Shown here one piece after another: positions 1-6,817 of a stretch of DNA of 22,302 bases. A program made the translations under genes and the position numbers. The notes under the pieces were generated by a model. It did no database searches and had not been told where the DNA came from. It was given only the letters and a program-made list of their open reading frames with translations. The stretch is from JBGPIK01 sp041484845 (lineage in GTDB: Bacteria > Desulfobacterota > Binatia > UBA9968): contig JBGPIK010000058.1 of the NCBI GenBank assembly GCA_041484845.1, positions 1-22,302 of the forward strand, written 5' to 3'. Each line of letters starts with the position of its first letter. Position 1 is the first letter of the stretch.

Positions 1-161
1 AGGTACGCCCTATGCGGGCGGTCGTGCCAATCGAGTTCCGCCATGACCTCGTTCAGCCAAACATGTGATTTTTGAAGTGTCCCTTCGAAAACATCCTCTT
101 TGACTTTTGCTCGCGGCCTGGGGTAGCTCGTTCTGTGCTGGTGCGTTGGTCCGGTTTTCAT
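1..161 (-). CDS. DUF2267 domain protein, N-terminal part (cut by left edge)
   Basis: The minus strand opens at an ATG at 161 and stays open to the window edge, giving 53 codons. It begins MKTGPTHQHRTSY and then reads WLNEVMAELDWHDRPHRAY, which resembles the start of the DUF2267 domain (a short helix with a W-x-DR-xx-AY pattern). A clear ribosome binding site, AGGAG, lies at 169-173, seven bases before the ATG. A sigma-54-type promoter lies at 205-220 in the right orientation. DUF2267 proteins are small and of unknown biochemical function, and they are often encoded near universal stress proteins. The basic, Pro-rich first 30 residues precede the domain and are not recognised. The C-terminal part is outside the window, so the family call rests on a short segment. 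Confidence 0.72.
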   Translation of the reverse strand, partial: MKTGPTHQHRTSYPRPRAKVKEDVFEGTLQKSHVWLNEVMAELDWHDRPHRAY

Positions 162-204
162 TTATTTTCTCCTCTAATCACTCGATCACTTGGATCGGGA
201 TATG

Positions 205-220
205 TGCAAATCCAGTGCCG
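205..220 (-). promoter_or_regulatory. Sigma-54 promoter for the DUF2267 gene
   Basis: On the minus strand the sequence reads CGGCACTGGATTTGCA. It has the invariant GG and GC ten bases apart and matches 10 of 12 specified positions of the TGGCACRNNNNTTGCW consensus. Transcription would start near 194, giving a leader of about 33 bases that contains the AGGAG ribosome binding site and leads to the ATG at 161. Confidence 0.65.
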
Positions 221-388
221 CAAGAAATGGAGCGAGGAAATGGGGATGATACGGCTTGGGAGCTTTAAATGGGGCCAATTCAAATGTTTTCTTGTCAGTT
301 CTGGAAAATGGGCCTGTGGGAGTTTGCAGTTGTGAAAAAGAAAAATCCTGACGAAATGCGAAAACGGCAATTTCCTCTCTTTGATCCT

Positions 389-404
389 TGGCTCATTTCT
401 TGCG
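389..404 (+). promoter_or_regulatory. Sigma-54 promoter for the acs-pdh-acp operon
   Basis: The sequence TGGCTCATTTCTTGCG has GG and GC ten bases apart and matches 10 of 12 specified positions of the sigma-54 consensus. The predicted start of transcription is near 415, giving a leader of about 62 bases to the ATG at 477. The -12 element runs into GGAAT, exactly as in the promoter at 18320-18335. Confidence 0.65.
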
Positions 405-476
405 GAATTGGCATTCAACTGGTGCTGCAGCTGAATAGCAATCGGCGCGTACCGGCAAAAAAGAAAGATTTTCGTT

Positions 477-2243
477 ATGACCGTTGCGGCATTATCCAAA
501 GAACCGGCGGGCTGGAAAGTGGTTCCGAACCTCATCGACTACGAGCAAACGTGCAGTCGATTTTCTTGGGATGAGGCCGCGCGTGAGCTGGACGGTCTTC
601 CCGGGGGACGCGGGCTGAACATCGGTTACGAGAGCGTTGAACGCCACGCGCTCGGCCCGCAGAAGAATCACATCGCTTTGCGCTGGTTGGGCAAACATGG
701 GAAGACGCGGAATTTTACCTATGGCGATTTGCATTTTCTCAGCAACCGTTTCGCCAATGTCTTGCGCCGGCTCGGCGTCGGCAAAGGTGATCGTGTTTTT
801 GCTTTGGCCGGACGGATTCCGGAACTTTACGTCACCGCGTTTGGCGCGCTGAAGAACGGCAGCGTATTTTCGCCGCTCTTCTCGGCCTTTGGCCCCGAGC
901 CGATCCACCAACGGCTTTCCATCGGCACGGCAAAGGTTCTAGTCACGACCGAAGCGCTCTACAACAGACGCAAGATCAGCGAGCTTCGGCGCACATTGCC
1001 CCACCTCGAACATGTTCTCGTAGTCGGGGAAAGCGAGTGCATCGCGGCTCCCGGGACGCAGAACTTTCAGCAACTCATGGATGCAGCCGACGAAAAGTTC
1101 GAGATTCCCTCAACCGATCCTGAAGACATGGCGCTTATCCACTTTACCTCCGGAACGACCGGTAAGCCTAAAGGGGCGGTGCATGTCCATAAGGCTGTGA
1201 TTGCGCATTACATCACCGGCAAGTACGCGCTCGACTTTCAGCCGCAGGATATTTTCTGGTGCACCGCCGATCCCGGTTGGGTCACCGGCACCTCTTACGG
1301 GATCATTGCGCCTTTAACCCACGCCATTACAAGCATTATCGACGAAGCGGATTTCGACGCCGAGCGCTGGTACCGGATTATCGAAGAACAGAAAGTGACC
1401 ATCTGGTACACGGCGCCGACGGCCGTGCGCATGATGATGAAAGCGGGCACCGACATTATTCGTAAATACGATCTCAGCAGCTTGCGCTTTATTTCCAGCG
1501 TGGGCGAGCCGCTAAACCCCGAAGCGGTCGTATGGGGCCGAGAGGCCTTCGGTCTGCCCATCCACGACAACTGGTGGCAAACGGAGACCGGCGGAATCAT
1601 GATCGCCAACTATCGCGCAATCGAGATACGACCCGGTTCAATGGGCCGGCCGCTGCCGGGAATTGAGGCGGCCATCGTTCATCCCCGCAAAGACGGAACG
1701 GTCGAGGTTGTGACGGAAGCCGGCATCCAGGGCGAGTTGGCGTTGCGACCGGGGTGGCCGTCGATGTTTCGCGGCTATTTGCACGAAGAAGAGCGCTATC
1801 GGAAGTGTTTCGCCGGCGGTTGGTATCTTACCGGCGACATCGCGCGCAAAGACGTAGACGGCTACTTCTGGTTCGTCGGACGCGCGGACGACGTGATCAA
1901 ATCGGCGGGACACCTGATCGGTCCCTTTGAGGTGGAGAGTGTGCTCATGGAGCATCCCGCCGTTGCCGAGGCCGGCGTGATCGGCAAACCTGATCCGGTC
2001 ATTGGTGAGGTGGTCAAGGCGTTTGTTTCCTTGAAAAAAGGTTACGAGCCCGGCGAAGGACTGCGCAAAGAATTGCTCGGGCATGCGCGCTCACGTTTGG
2101 GTCCGGCCGTGGCGCCGAGAGAAATAGATTTTTGTGACAGCGTGCCGAAAACACGCAGCGGCAAAATCATGCGACGCCTGCTCAAAGCGCGGGAGCTCGG
2201 CTTGCCTGAAGGCGATCTCTCAACATTGGAGAACGACTCATGA
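477..2243 (+). CDS. acsA: Acetyl-CoA synthetase (AMP-forming), AcsA type
   Basis: A cytoplasmic ligase of 588 residues that makes acetyl-CoA from acetate, ATP and CoA via acetyl-AMP. The ANL-superfamily motifs are complete: the phosphate loop FTSGTTGKPKG (223-233), the acetate-pocket and adenylate motif NWWQTETGG (365-373), the TGD at 452-454, the hinge RADDVIKSAGH (469-479), and KTRSGKIMRR (558-567). K563 in the last motif is the catalytic lysine that is reversibly acetylated in this family. The length and the missing long N-terminal extension suit the shorter AcsA form rather than the ~650-residue Acs. The ATG has only a weak purine-rich ribosome binding site. The gene leads an operon and overlaps the next start by four bases (ATGA). 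A related short- or medium-chain acyl-CoA synthetase cannot be excluded, but the WWQTETGG motif favours acetate. Confidence 0.92.
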   Translation: MTVAALSKEPAGWKVVPNLIDYEQTCSRFSWDEAARELDGLPGGRGLNIGYESVERHALGPQKNHIALRWLGKHGKTRNFTYGDLHFLSNRFANVLRRLGVGKGDRVFALAGRIPELYVTAFGALKNGSVFSPLFSAFGPEPIHQRLSIGTAKVLVTTEALYNRRKISELRRTLPHLEHVLVVGESECIAAPGTQNFQQLMDAADEKFEIPSTDPEDMALIHFTSGTTGKPKGAVHVHKAVIAHYITGKYALDFQPQDIFWCTADPGWVTGTSYGIIAPLTHAITSIIDEADFDAERWYRIIEEQKVTIWYTAPTAVRMMMKAGTDIIRKYDLSSLRFISSVGEPLNPEAVVWGREAFGLPIHDNWWQTETGGIMIANYRAIEIRPGSMGRPLPGIEAAIVHPRKDGTVEVVTEAGIQGELALRPGWPSMFRGYLHEEERYRKCFAGGWYLTGDIARKDVDGYFWFVGRADDVIKSAGHLIGPFEVESVLMEHPAVAEAGVIGKPDPVIGEVVKAFVSLKKGYEPGEGLRKELLGHARSRLGPAVAPREIDFCDSVPKTRSGKIMRRLLKARELGLPEGDLSTLENDS

Positions 2244-3247
2244 GCGAAGGTAAGAAAGGCAAACCGCCGGTTTTAGCAAGGGACCACGCGCTGCTCTTGT
2301 TGCGCGAGATGCTGCGAATACGCCGCCTGGAGGAAAAGTGTGCCGAGCTTTACAGCGCCGCCAAGATCCGTGGTTTTCTCCATCTCTATATTGGTGAGGA
2401 GGCGGTGGCCGTGGGCGCGATGCAGGCCCTGCGCCCCGAGGACGCCATCGTCGCCACCTATCGCGAGCATGGTCACGCGCTGGCGCGCGGGGTTTCCGCG
2501 CCGTCGATCATGGCCGAGATGTACGGCAAGGCGCAAGGTTGCAGCCACGGCCGCGGCGGCTCCATGCACCTATTCGATGCCGCCACCCGTTTCTACGGTG
2601 GCAACGCCATCGTCGGCGGCGGCCTTCCTGTGGCGGTGGGACTCGCGCTAGCGGACAAGCTTGCCGGCCGCTCCCAGGTGACTGCCTGCTTCTTCGGTGA
2701 AGGTGCGGTTGCGGAAGGGGAATTCCATGAATCCATGAATCTCGCGGCCTTGTGGAATCTGCCGGTGCTGTTTTGCTGCGAGAATAACCTTTACGCCATG
2801 GGCACGGCGCTTGCCCTTTCCGAATCGGAGACGGATTTATGCTTGAAAGCAGCGGCTTTTGAAGTTTCGGCCTGGCCTGTGGACGGCATGGATGTCGTCG
2901 CGGTGGAGGATGCGACTCAAAGAGCCGCGTCTGCCGTTCGCTCCGGCGCGGGCCCGCACTTCCTGGAATTCCGCACTTACCGTTTCCGCGCCCATTCGAT
3001 GTACGATCCGGAGCTCTATCGCGACAAGCAGGAAGTCGAAGAATGGAAGAAACGAGATCCGATTCCGACGTTTATACAACGGTTGAAAGAACAAGGGCTT
3101 TGGCAGGACGAGGATTGGACGCGCATGGAACAAGAGGTGGCGCAGGAGATCGCCGGGGCGGTCGATTTTGCCGAAACCGGTACATGGGAGCCCGTTGCGG
3201 ATCTGACGCGCTTTGTTTATTCGGAGGAGCCGCGCCATGAGCGGTGA
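2240..3247 (+). CDS. pdhA: 2-oxoacid dehydrogenase E1 component, alpha subunit (pyruvate or acetoin type)
   Basis: The thiamine-diphosphate-dependent decarboxylase alpha subunit (335 residues), which pairs with the beta subunit encoded next. Visible features are REHGHAL (75-81) with the active-site histidine, the ThDP/Mg motif from GEG at 153-155 to ENN at 181-183, and the regulatory-loop sequence RFRAHSMYDPELYR (248-261). The last is close to the phosphorylation loop of pyruvate dehydrogenase and is followed by EVEEWKKRDPI. These favour pyruvate over branched-chain substrates. Acetoin dehydrogenase (AcoA) has the same size and architecture and is classically sigma-54-controlled, so it remains a real alternative. 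The start overlaps the acsA stop as ATGA, which suggests translational coupling. Confidence 0.88.
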   Translation: MSEGKKGKPPVLARDHALLLLREMLRIRRLEEKCAELYSAAKIRGFLHLYIGEEAVAVGAMQALRPEDAIVATYREHGHALARGVSAPSIMAEMYGKAQGCSHGRGGSMHLFDAATRFYGGNAIVGGGLPVAVGLALADKLAGRSQVTACFFGEGAVAEGEFHESMNLAALWNLPVLFCCENNLYAMGTALALSESETDLCLKAAAFEVSAWPVDGMDVVAVEDATQRAASAVRSGAGPHFLEFRTYRFRAHSMYDPELYRDKQEVEEWKKRDPIPTFIQRLKEQGLWQDEDWTRMEQEVAQEIAGAVDFAETGTWEPVADLTRFVYSEEPRHER

Positions 3248-4238
3248 AATTAAGGCGATCAAGACCACCTACCGTGAAGCGATGCGCGCGGCGATTCGCG
3301 ACGCGCTGTTGCGCGACGATCGGGTCTTTTTAATGGGTGAGGATGTCGGCCGCTACGGCGGCTGCTTTGCGGTAAGCAAAGGTCTGCTTGACGAATTCGG
3401 CCCCGAGCGAATCCGTGACACGCCGCTTTCCGAATCGGCGTTCGTCGGCGCCGGGATTGGAGCGGCGATGGGAGGAGCCCGGCCCATCGTGGAAATCATG
3501 ACCGTCAATTTTAGCCTGCTGGCGCTCGATCAAATCGTAAATAATGCGGCGACGATTCTGCACATGTCCGGCGGCCAGTTCAACATTCCGCTGGTCATTC
3601 GCATGACCACTGGCGCTGGGCGCCAACTGGCGGCGCAGCATTCGCATAGCCTGGAGGGTTGGTACGCCCACATTCCCGGCATCAAAGTGCTGACACCGGC
3701 GACGTTGGAGGACGCGCGCGGAATGCTCTGGCCAGCATTGCAGGATCCCGATCCGGTGCTGATCTTCGAGAACGGGTCTTTGTACAACATGGAGGGCGAG
3801 CTTGCCGTAGATGCCGGCGCCGTGGACATTGTCAACGCGGCGATCCGGCGCGCGGGAAAGGATATCAGTCTGATTACGTACGGCGGGACGCTCTTCAAGA
3901 CGCTTGAAGCCGCCGACGCGCTGGCGCGCGCGGGAATCGACGCTGAAGTCCTCGATTTGCGCATTCTCCGTCCTTTGGATAACGCCACGATTATCGATTC
4001 GGTCAAGCGCACGCACCACGTCCTGATCATCGACGAAGGGTGGCGTAGCGGCAGTATTTCGGCGGAAATCATGGCGCGAATTTTGGAGAACGCTTTTTAC
4101 GAGCTTGACGCTCCGGTGGCGCGCGTCTGCAGCGCCGAAGTGCCGATGCCTTATCCCAAGCACCTCGAAGACGCCGCCATTCCCCAAGCGCCGGCGATTG
4201 TCGCCGCGGCGCGCCGCGTGGTGACCGGCCATGAGTGA
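3237..4238 (+). CDS. pdhB: 2-oxoacid dehydrogenase E1 component, beta subunit
   Basis: The 333-residue beta partner of the E1 decarboxylase, which contributes to the thiamine site and binds E2. Family landmarks are GEDVGRYGG near residue 34, the AQHSHSLEGWYAHIPGIKV segment, the DLRILRPLD motif and the C-terminal EVPMPYPKHLEDA. I chose the ATG at 3237 because GGAGGAG (3223-3229) lies seven bases upstream. A TTG at 3213 in the same frame would add eight residues without a better site. The start overlaps the end of pdhA by 11 bases and the stop overlaps the E2 start by eight, so the subunits are likely made in fixed proportion. Confidence 0.9.
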   Translation: MSGEIKAIKTTYREAMRAAIRDALLRDDRVFLMGEDVGRYGGCFAVSKGLLDEFGPERIRDTPLSESAFVGAGIGAAMGGARPIVEIMTVNFSLLALDQIVNNAATILHMSGGQFNIPLVIRMTTGAGRQLAAQHSHSLEGWYAHIPGIKVLTPATLEDARGMLWPALQDPDPVLIFENGSLYNMEGELAVDAGAVDIVNAAIRRAGKDISLITYGGTLFKTLEAADALARAGIDAEVLDLRILRPLDNATIIDSVKRTHHVLIIDEGWRSGSISAEIMARILENAFYELDAPVARVCSAEVPMPYPKHLEDAAIPQAPAIVAAARRVVTGHE

Positions 4239-5400
4239 ATTTCGCATGCCATCGCTGGGCGCCGATATGGAGTCCGGCACTTTGGTCGATTGGCGCGTGA
4301 AGCCGGGCGATGCCGTCAAGCGCGGCGATGTGGTGGCGCTGGTGGAAACCGAAAAGGGCGTGATCGAAGTCGAGATTTTCGAAAGCGGGGTGATCGATTC
4401 TTTAATTGTTCAACCGGGAGAGAAAGTCCCTGTGGGTGCGACGCTGGCGTTTGTTCGCAGCGACGGTGCCGCGGTTGAAACGCAACCGGCGCCCAAGCCT
4501 GCGCCCGCTTCTCCGATGGAAAAAATCTCTATTGCACCGGCGGCGGAGACTAAGACAGTCGAAATGCCACGTCCGCGCATCTCGCCGCTGGCGCGCAAGC
4601 GCGCTCAGGAACTCGGTGTCGCTTTAGCGTCAGTAGTCGGAACCGGTGAAGGGGGCTCGGTCACGAGCGCAGACGTCGAGCGCGCCGTCGCTCCATTGAC
4701 CGCACCCAAGGCCCCGACCGCTCCAAAGGAAGAGTTGTACGCAGCCATGCGCAGAGTGATTGCGGCGGCGATGGCGCGATCAAAGCGGGAAATTCCTCAT
4801 TACTATCTCGCGGCTACGATCGACATGCGTCGTTCGCTGGACTGGCTCGCCGCGGAAAATGGCCGGCGTCCGGTGACGAAAAGACTGCTGCATTCTGTGC
4901 TGGTGATCCGCGCCGTGGCATTGGCCGCTTGCGAGGTGCCGGAGATGAACGGCTTTTGGACAGACGGAGCGTTTCAAGCCGCTGAGCGGGTCCATGTGGG
5001 CGTGGCGATTTCATTGCGGCAGGGCGGTCTCGTCAACCCGGCTATTCACGACGTCGACAAAAAAGGATTAGATGAATTGATGGAGAACATGCTCGATCTG
5101 GTCAACCGAGCGCGTACGGGTCATCTGCGCAGCTCGGAGATATCCGACGGCACCATCACGGTGACCAATCTCGGCGAGCAGGGGGTGGAAGGCGTCTTTG
5201 GCATCATCTATCCGCCGCAAGTCGCTCTCGTTGGATTCGGTAAAATAACCGATCGTCCGGTGGCCATAGAGGGCATGCTTGGAATTCGTCCAATCCTTGA
5301 CGCGACCCTATCCGGAGATCACCGGGTAAGCGATGGCCACAGGGGCGGACGTTTCTTGTTGGCCATCAACCGGTTGCTCCAAGAGCCGGAAAAGTTATGA
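4231..5400 (+). CDS. pdhC: Dihydrolipoamide acyltransferase (E2) with one lipoyl domain
   Basis: The core E2 of the complex (389 residues), which carries the acyl group from E1 on lipoate to CoA. Domains in order: one lipoyl domain (1-78) with the lipoylated lysine in VETEKG (K42); a Pro/Ala-rich linker; the E3/E1-binding domain (about 116-153, RPRISPLARKRAQELG...); a second linker rich in Ala, Pro and Lys; and the catalytic domain (about 170-389) with SSEISDGTITVTNLG and the active-site motif DHRVSDG (363-369). The first histidine of the usual HHxxxDG is Asp here, which is common; the catalytic His and Asp are kept. It has a peripheral-subunit-binding domain, yet no E3 (dihydrolipoamide dehydrogenase) gene is in the window, so E3 must come from elsewhere. 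Confidence 0.92.
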   Translation: MSEFRMPSLGADMESGTLVDWRVKPGDAVKRGDVVALVETEKGVIEVEIFESGVIDSLIVQPGEKVPVGATLAFVRSDGAAVETQPAPKPAPASPMEKISIAPAAETKTVEMPRPRISPLARKRAQELGVALASVVGTGEGGSVTSADVERAVAPLTAPKAPTAPKEELYAAMRRVIAAAMARSKREIPHYYLAATIDMRRSLDWLAAENGRRPVTKRLLHSVLVIRAVALAACEVPEMNGFWTDGAFQAAERVHVGVAISLRQGGLVNPAIHDVDKKGLDELMENMLDLVNRARTGHLRSSEISDGTITVTNLGEQGVEGVFGIIYPPQVALVGFGKITDRPVAIEGMLGIRPILDATLSGDHRVSDGHRGGRFLLAINRLLQEPEKL

Positions 5401-5657
5401 GTCATTCGAGCGAAGCTCAGATCAAAGAAGTTGTTTTGCGCGTTCTGAACGGCATCGCGCCCGAAGTCGAGATCGATGCCATCGATCCGCGTCGAGATTT
5501 GAGAGACCAGATGGACATCGATTCGGTGGACTTTTTAAACTTCATTATCGGCTTGCACAAGGATTTGGAAATAGAAATTCCCGATGCTGATATCCCCAAG
5601 CTCACGAGTTTGAATAGCTGTATTGGCTATTTGTTGTCGAGAGTGAAACAGTCATGA
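5397..5657 (+). CDS. Acyl carrier protein
   Basis: A small acidic four-helix carrier (86 residues) that would hold acyl groups on a 4'-phosphopantetheine arm. The attachment motif is MDIDSVDFLNF, with Ser43 as the modified residue. This matches the D-S-x-(D/E)-(F/L) signature, although the usual LG before DS is replaced by DI. The start overlaps the E2 stop as ATGA, so it is coupled to the dehydrogenase complex. No ketosynthase, ligase or transferase lies beside it. One possible role is supplying octanoyl-ACP for lipoylation of the E2 encoded just upstream; another is taking acyl groups made by the complex or by AcsA. Both roles are inference. Confidence 0.88.
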   Translation: MSHSSEAQIKEVVLRVLNGIAPEVEIDAIDPRRDLRDQMDIDSVDFLNFIIGLHKDLEIEIPDADIPKLTSLNSCIGYLLSRVKQS

Positions 5658-5707
5658 TTGAGGTATTCGCCTTGAACTTAAGGACGGAGCGCGATGCGGT
5701 TTCGTAA
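5654..5707 (+). CDS. Possible 17-codon ORF coupled to the acyl carrier gene
   Basis: An ATG at 5654 overlaps the acyl carrier stop as ATGA and opens a frame reading MIEVFALNLRTERDAVS before TAA. It has the same coupling as the genes upstream but no recognisable family and no ribosome binding site of its own. It could be the surviving start of a deleted gene, a small coupled peptide, or chance. Confidence 0.15.
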   Translation: MIEVFALNLRTERDAVS

Positions 5708-5730
5708 ATAATACGGAGGCAAAGTTAATT

Positions 5731-6627
5731 ATGTATACACGGATGTTGATACCGTTGGACGGATCAAAAGTGGCCGAGCAGGTCTTGCCCTACGCTCGCT
5801 TCTTAGCTAGAGCCTTGTCGATTCCCGTCGAGCTGCTGCAAGCCGCCGATCCAGAGGCGCTCGCGTTGTTAACCGATCCTGAGCACAGTCGTTATGCCGA
5901 CACCGTATGGGCTGACAAAATTAACAGCGGCAAAACCTATCTGGAGGCGACTGCCCGTTCGTTTCAAGGCGCTCGCGTCCAATGTTCAGTGGAAAAGGGC
6001 AAAGCCGAAGACATGGTGATTGACAAGGCCGCCGCCGACAAAAACACCTTGATTGTCATGGCTACGCACGGCCGCTCGGGCATCCAGCGCTGGCTCTTAG
6101 GAAGCGTCGCCGATAAGGTTCTTCACGGATCGCCGAATCACATGTTTCTTGTTCGCGCAACGGAACAGGGCAACACGGGCGGTGAAACGGTATTGAAAAC
6201 CGTTGTTGTCCCGCTCGATGGCTCCACCGTTGCGGAGCAGGTTTTGCCCTACATCATTGAAGTCGCGAAAAAAATGGCGCTCAAAGTTATTTTTATGCGT
6301 ACCTACGCTTTGCCGTCGTCTGTTACGGGAGATGAGTACGGCACATACATGGAAGAAATGATGAATCAGATCGAGAGCGAAGCGCGTGATTATCTCGCGA
6401 CCAAGGTGAATGAGGCTAAGGAAAAGGGCTTGAGCGAGGTTGCGTCGGTGGTGAAGTTTGGCTATGGGGCGGAGGAAATCATTACGCTGGCTCGCGACAC
6501 GGCAGATAATTTCGTGGCGATGTGTACGCATGGCCGGTCGGGTGTAAAGCGGTTTGCTTTGGGTAGTGTCACCGATCGAGTCGTGCGCCATTCGGGAGAT
6601 CCGGTGCTCATTATCCGGGCGGCTTGA
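5731..6627 (+). CDS. Universal stress protein, two Usp domains in tandem
   Basis: A cytoplasmic protein of 298 residues made of two UspA-type Rossmann-like domains. Each begins with the strand motif (LIPLDGS near residue 6, VVPLDGS near 160) and ends with the nucleotide-binding signature THGRSG-x6-GS. Each signature has the spacing of the ATP-binding Usp class (G-9x-G-S), but the first Gly of the canonical G-2x-G is Ala or Cys. A GGAGG site lies about 12 bases before the ATG. The gene is 73 bases after the acyl carrier gene on the same strand, so it could belong to the same transcript; no sigma-54 motif of its own was seen. Its first ~80 bases are very close to those of the usp at 18413, which suggests duplication. 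Confidence 0.93.
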   Translation: MYTRMLIPLDGSKVAEQVLPYARFLARALSIPVELLQAADPEALALLTDPEHSRYADTVWADKINSGKTYLEATARSFQGARVQCSVEKGKAEDMVIDKAAADKNTLIVMATHGRSGIQRWLLGSVADKVLHGSPNHMFLVRATEQGNTGGETVLKTVVVPLDGSTVAEQVLPYIIEVAKKMALKVIFMRTYALPSSVTGDEYGTYMEEMMNQIESEARDYLATKVNEAKEKGLSEVASVVKFGYGAEEIITLARDTADNFVAMCTHGRSGVKRFALGSVTDRVVRHSGDPVLIIRAA

Positions 6628-6817
6628 GCCGGTGTCTGGTAATTTAAACGCCTGAACCGCCTCGGCGCCCTGCGCGCCGGAAAGCGCTGCGGAAGTTCCG
6701 TTTTCTGTATTTATTCCTCGTTCCGTCGCCGCATGAATCCTGAATTCCTCTTGATCGGGCATTGCCCTGTCCAAGGCCAGTGTTTCGCGTTCGACCCTTT
6801 TACACTGGCAACGAATC

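Larger units (their letters stand above)
162..476. promoter_or_regulatory. Divergent regulatory region between the DUF2267 gene and the acs operon
   Basis: This 315-base gap holds no credible gene. It carries two face-away sigma-54 promoters (205-220 on minus, 389-404 on plus), with about 170 bases between them where an enhancer-binding activator could sit. That inner part is A- and G-rich and repeats AAATGG four times in the same direction, at 225, 238, 267 and 306. An imperfect dyad GAAAT...ATTTC spans 353-374. These are candidate activator sites only; nothing here identifies the activator. Confidence 0.5.

Noticed and set aside
3330..4319. Long open frame on the minus strand opposite the E1-beta gene
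   Set aside because: It is antisense to a well-conserved gene, its product is rich in Arg and His with no family resemblance, and it has no ribosome binding site. It is a shadow of GC-rich codon use.
6663..6679. CGGCGC-CCTGC-GCGCCG hairpin after the first usp as a terminator
   Set aside because: The stem is perfect but no T-run follows within the next 15 bases, and such GC stems are common in DNA of this composition.
6775..6790. AGGCCAGTGTTTCGCG as a sigma-54 promoter for mgtA
   Set aside because: GG-N10-GC is present, but the -12 element reads TCGC instead of TTGC and the -24 element lacks TGGCA. It is clearly weaker than the four accepted sites and compatible with chance.
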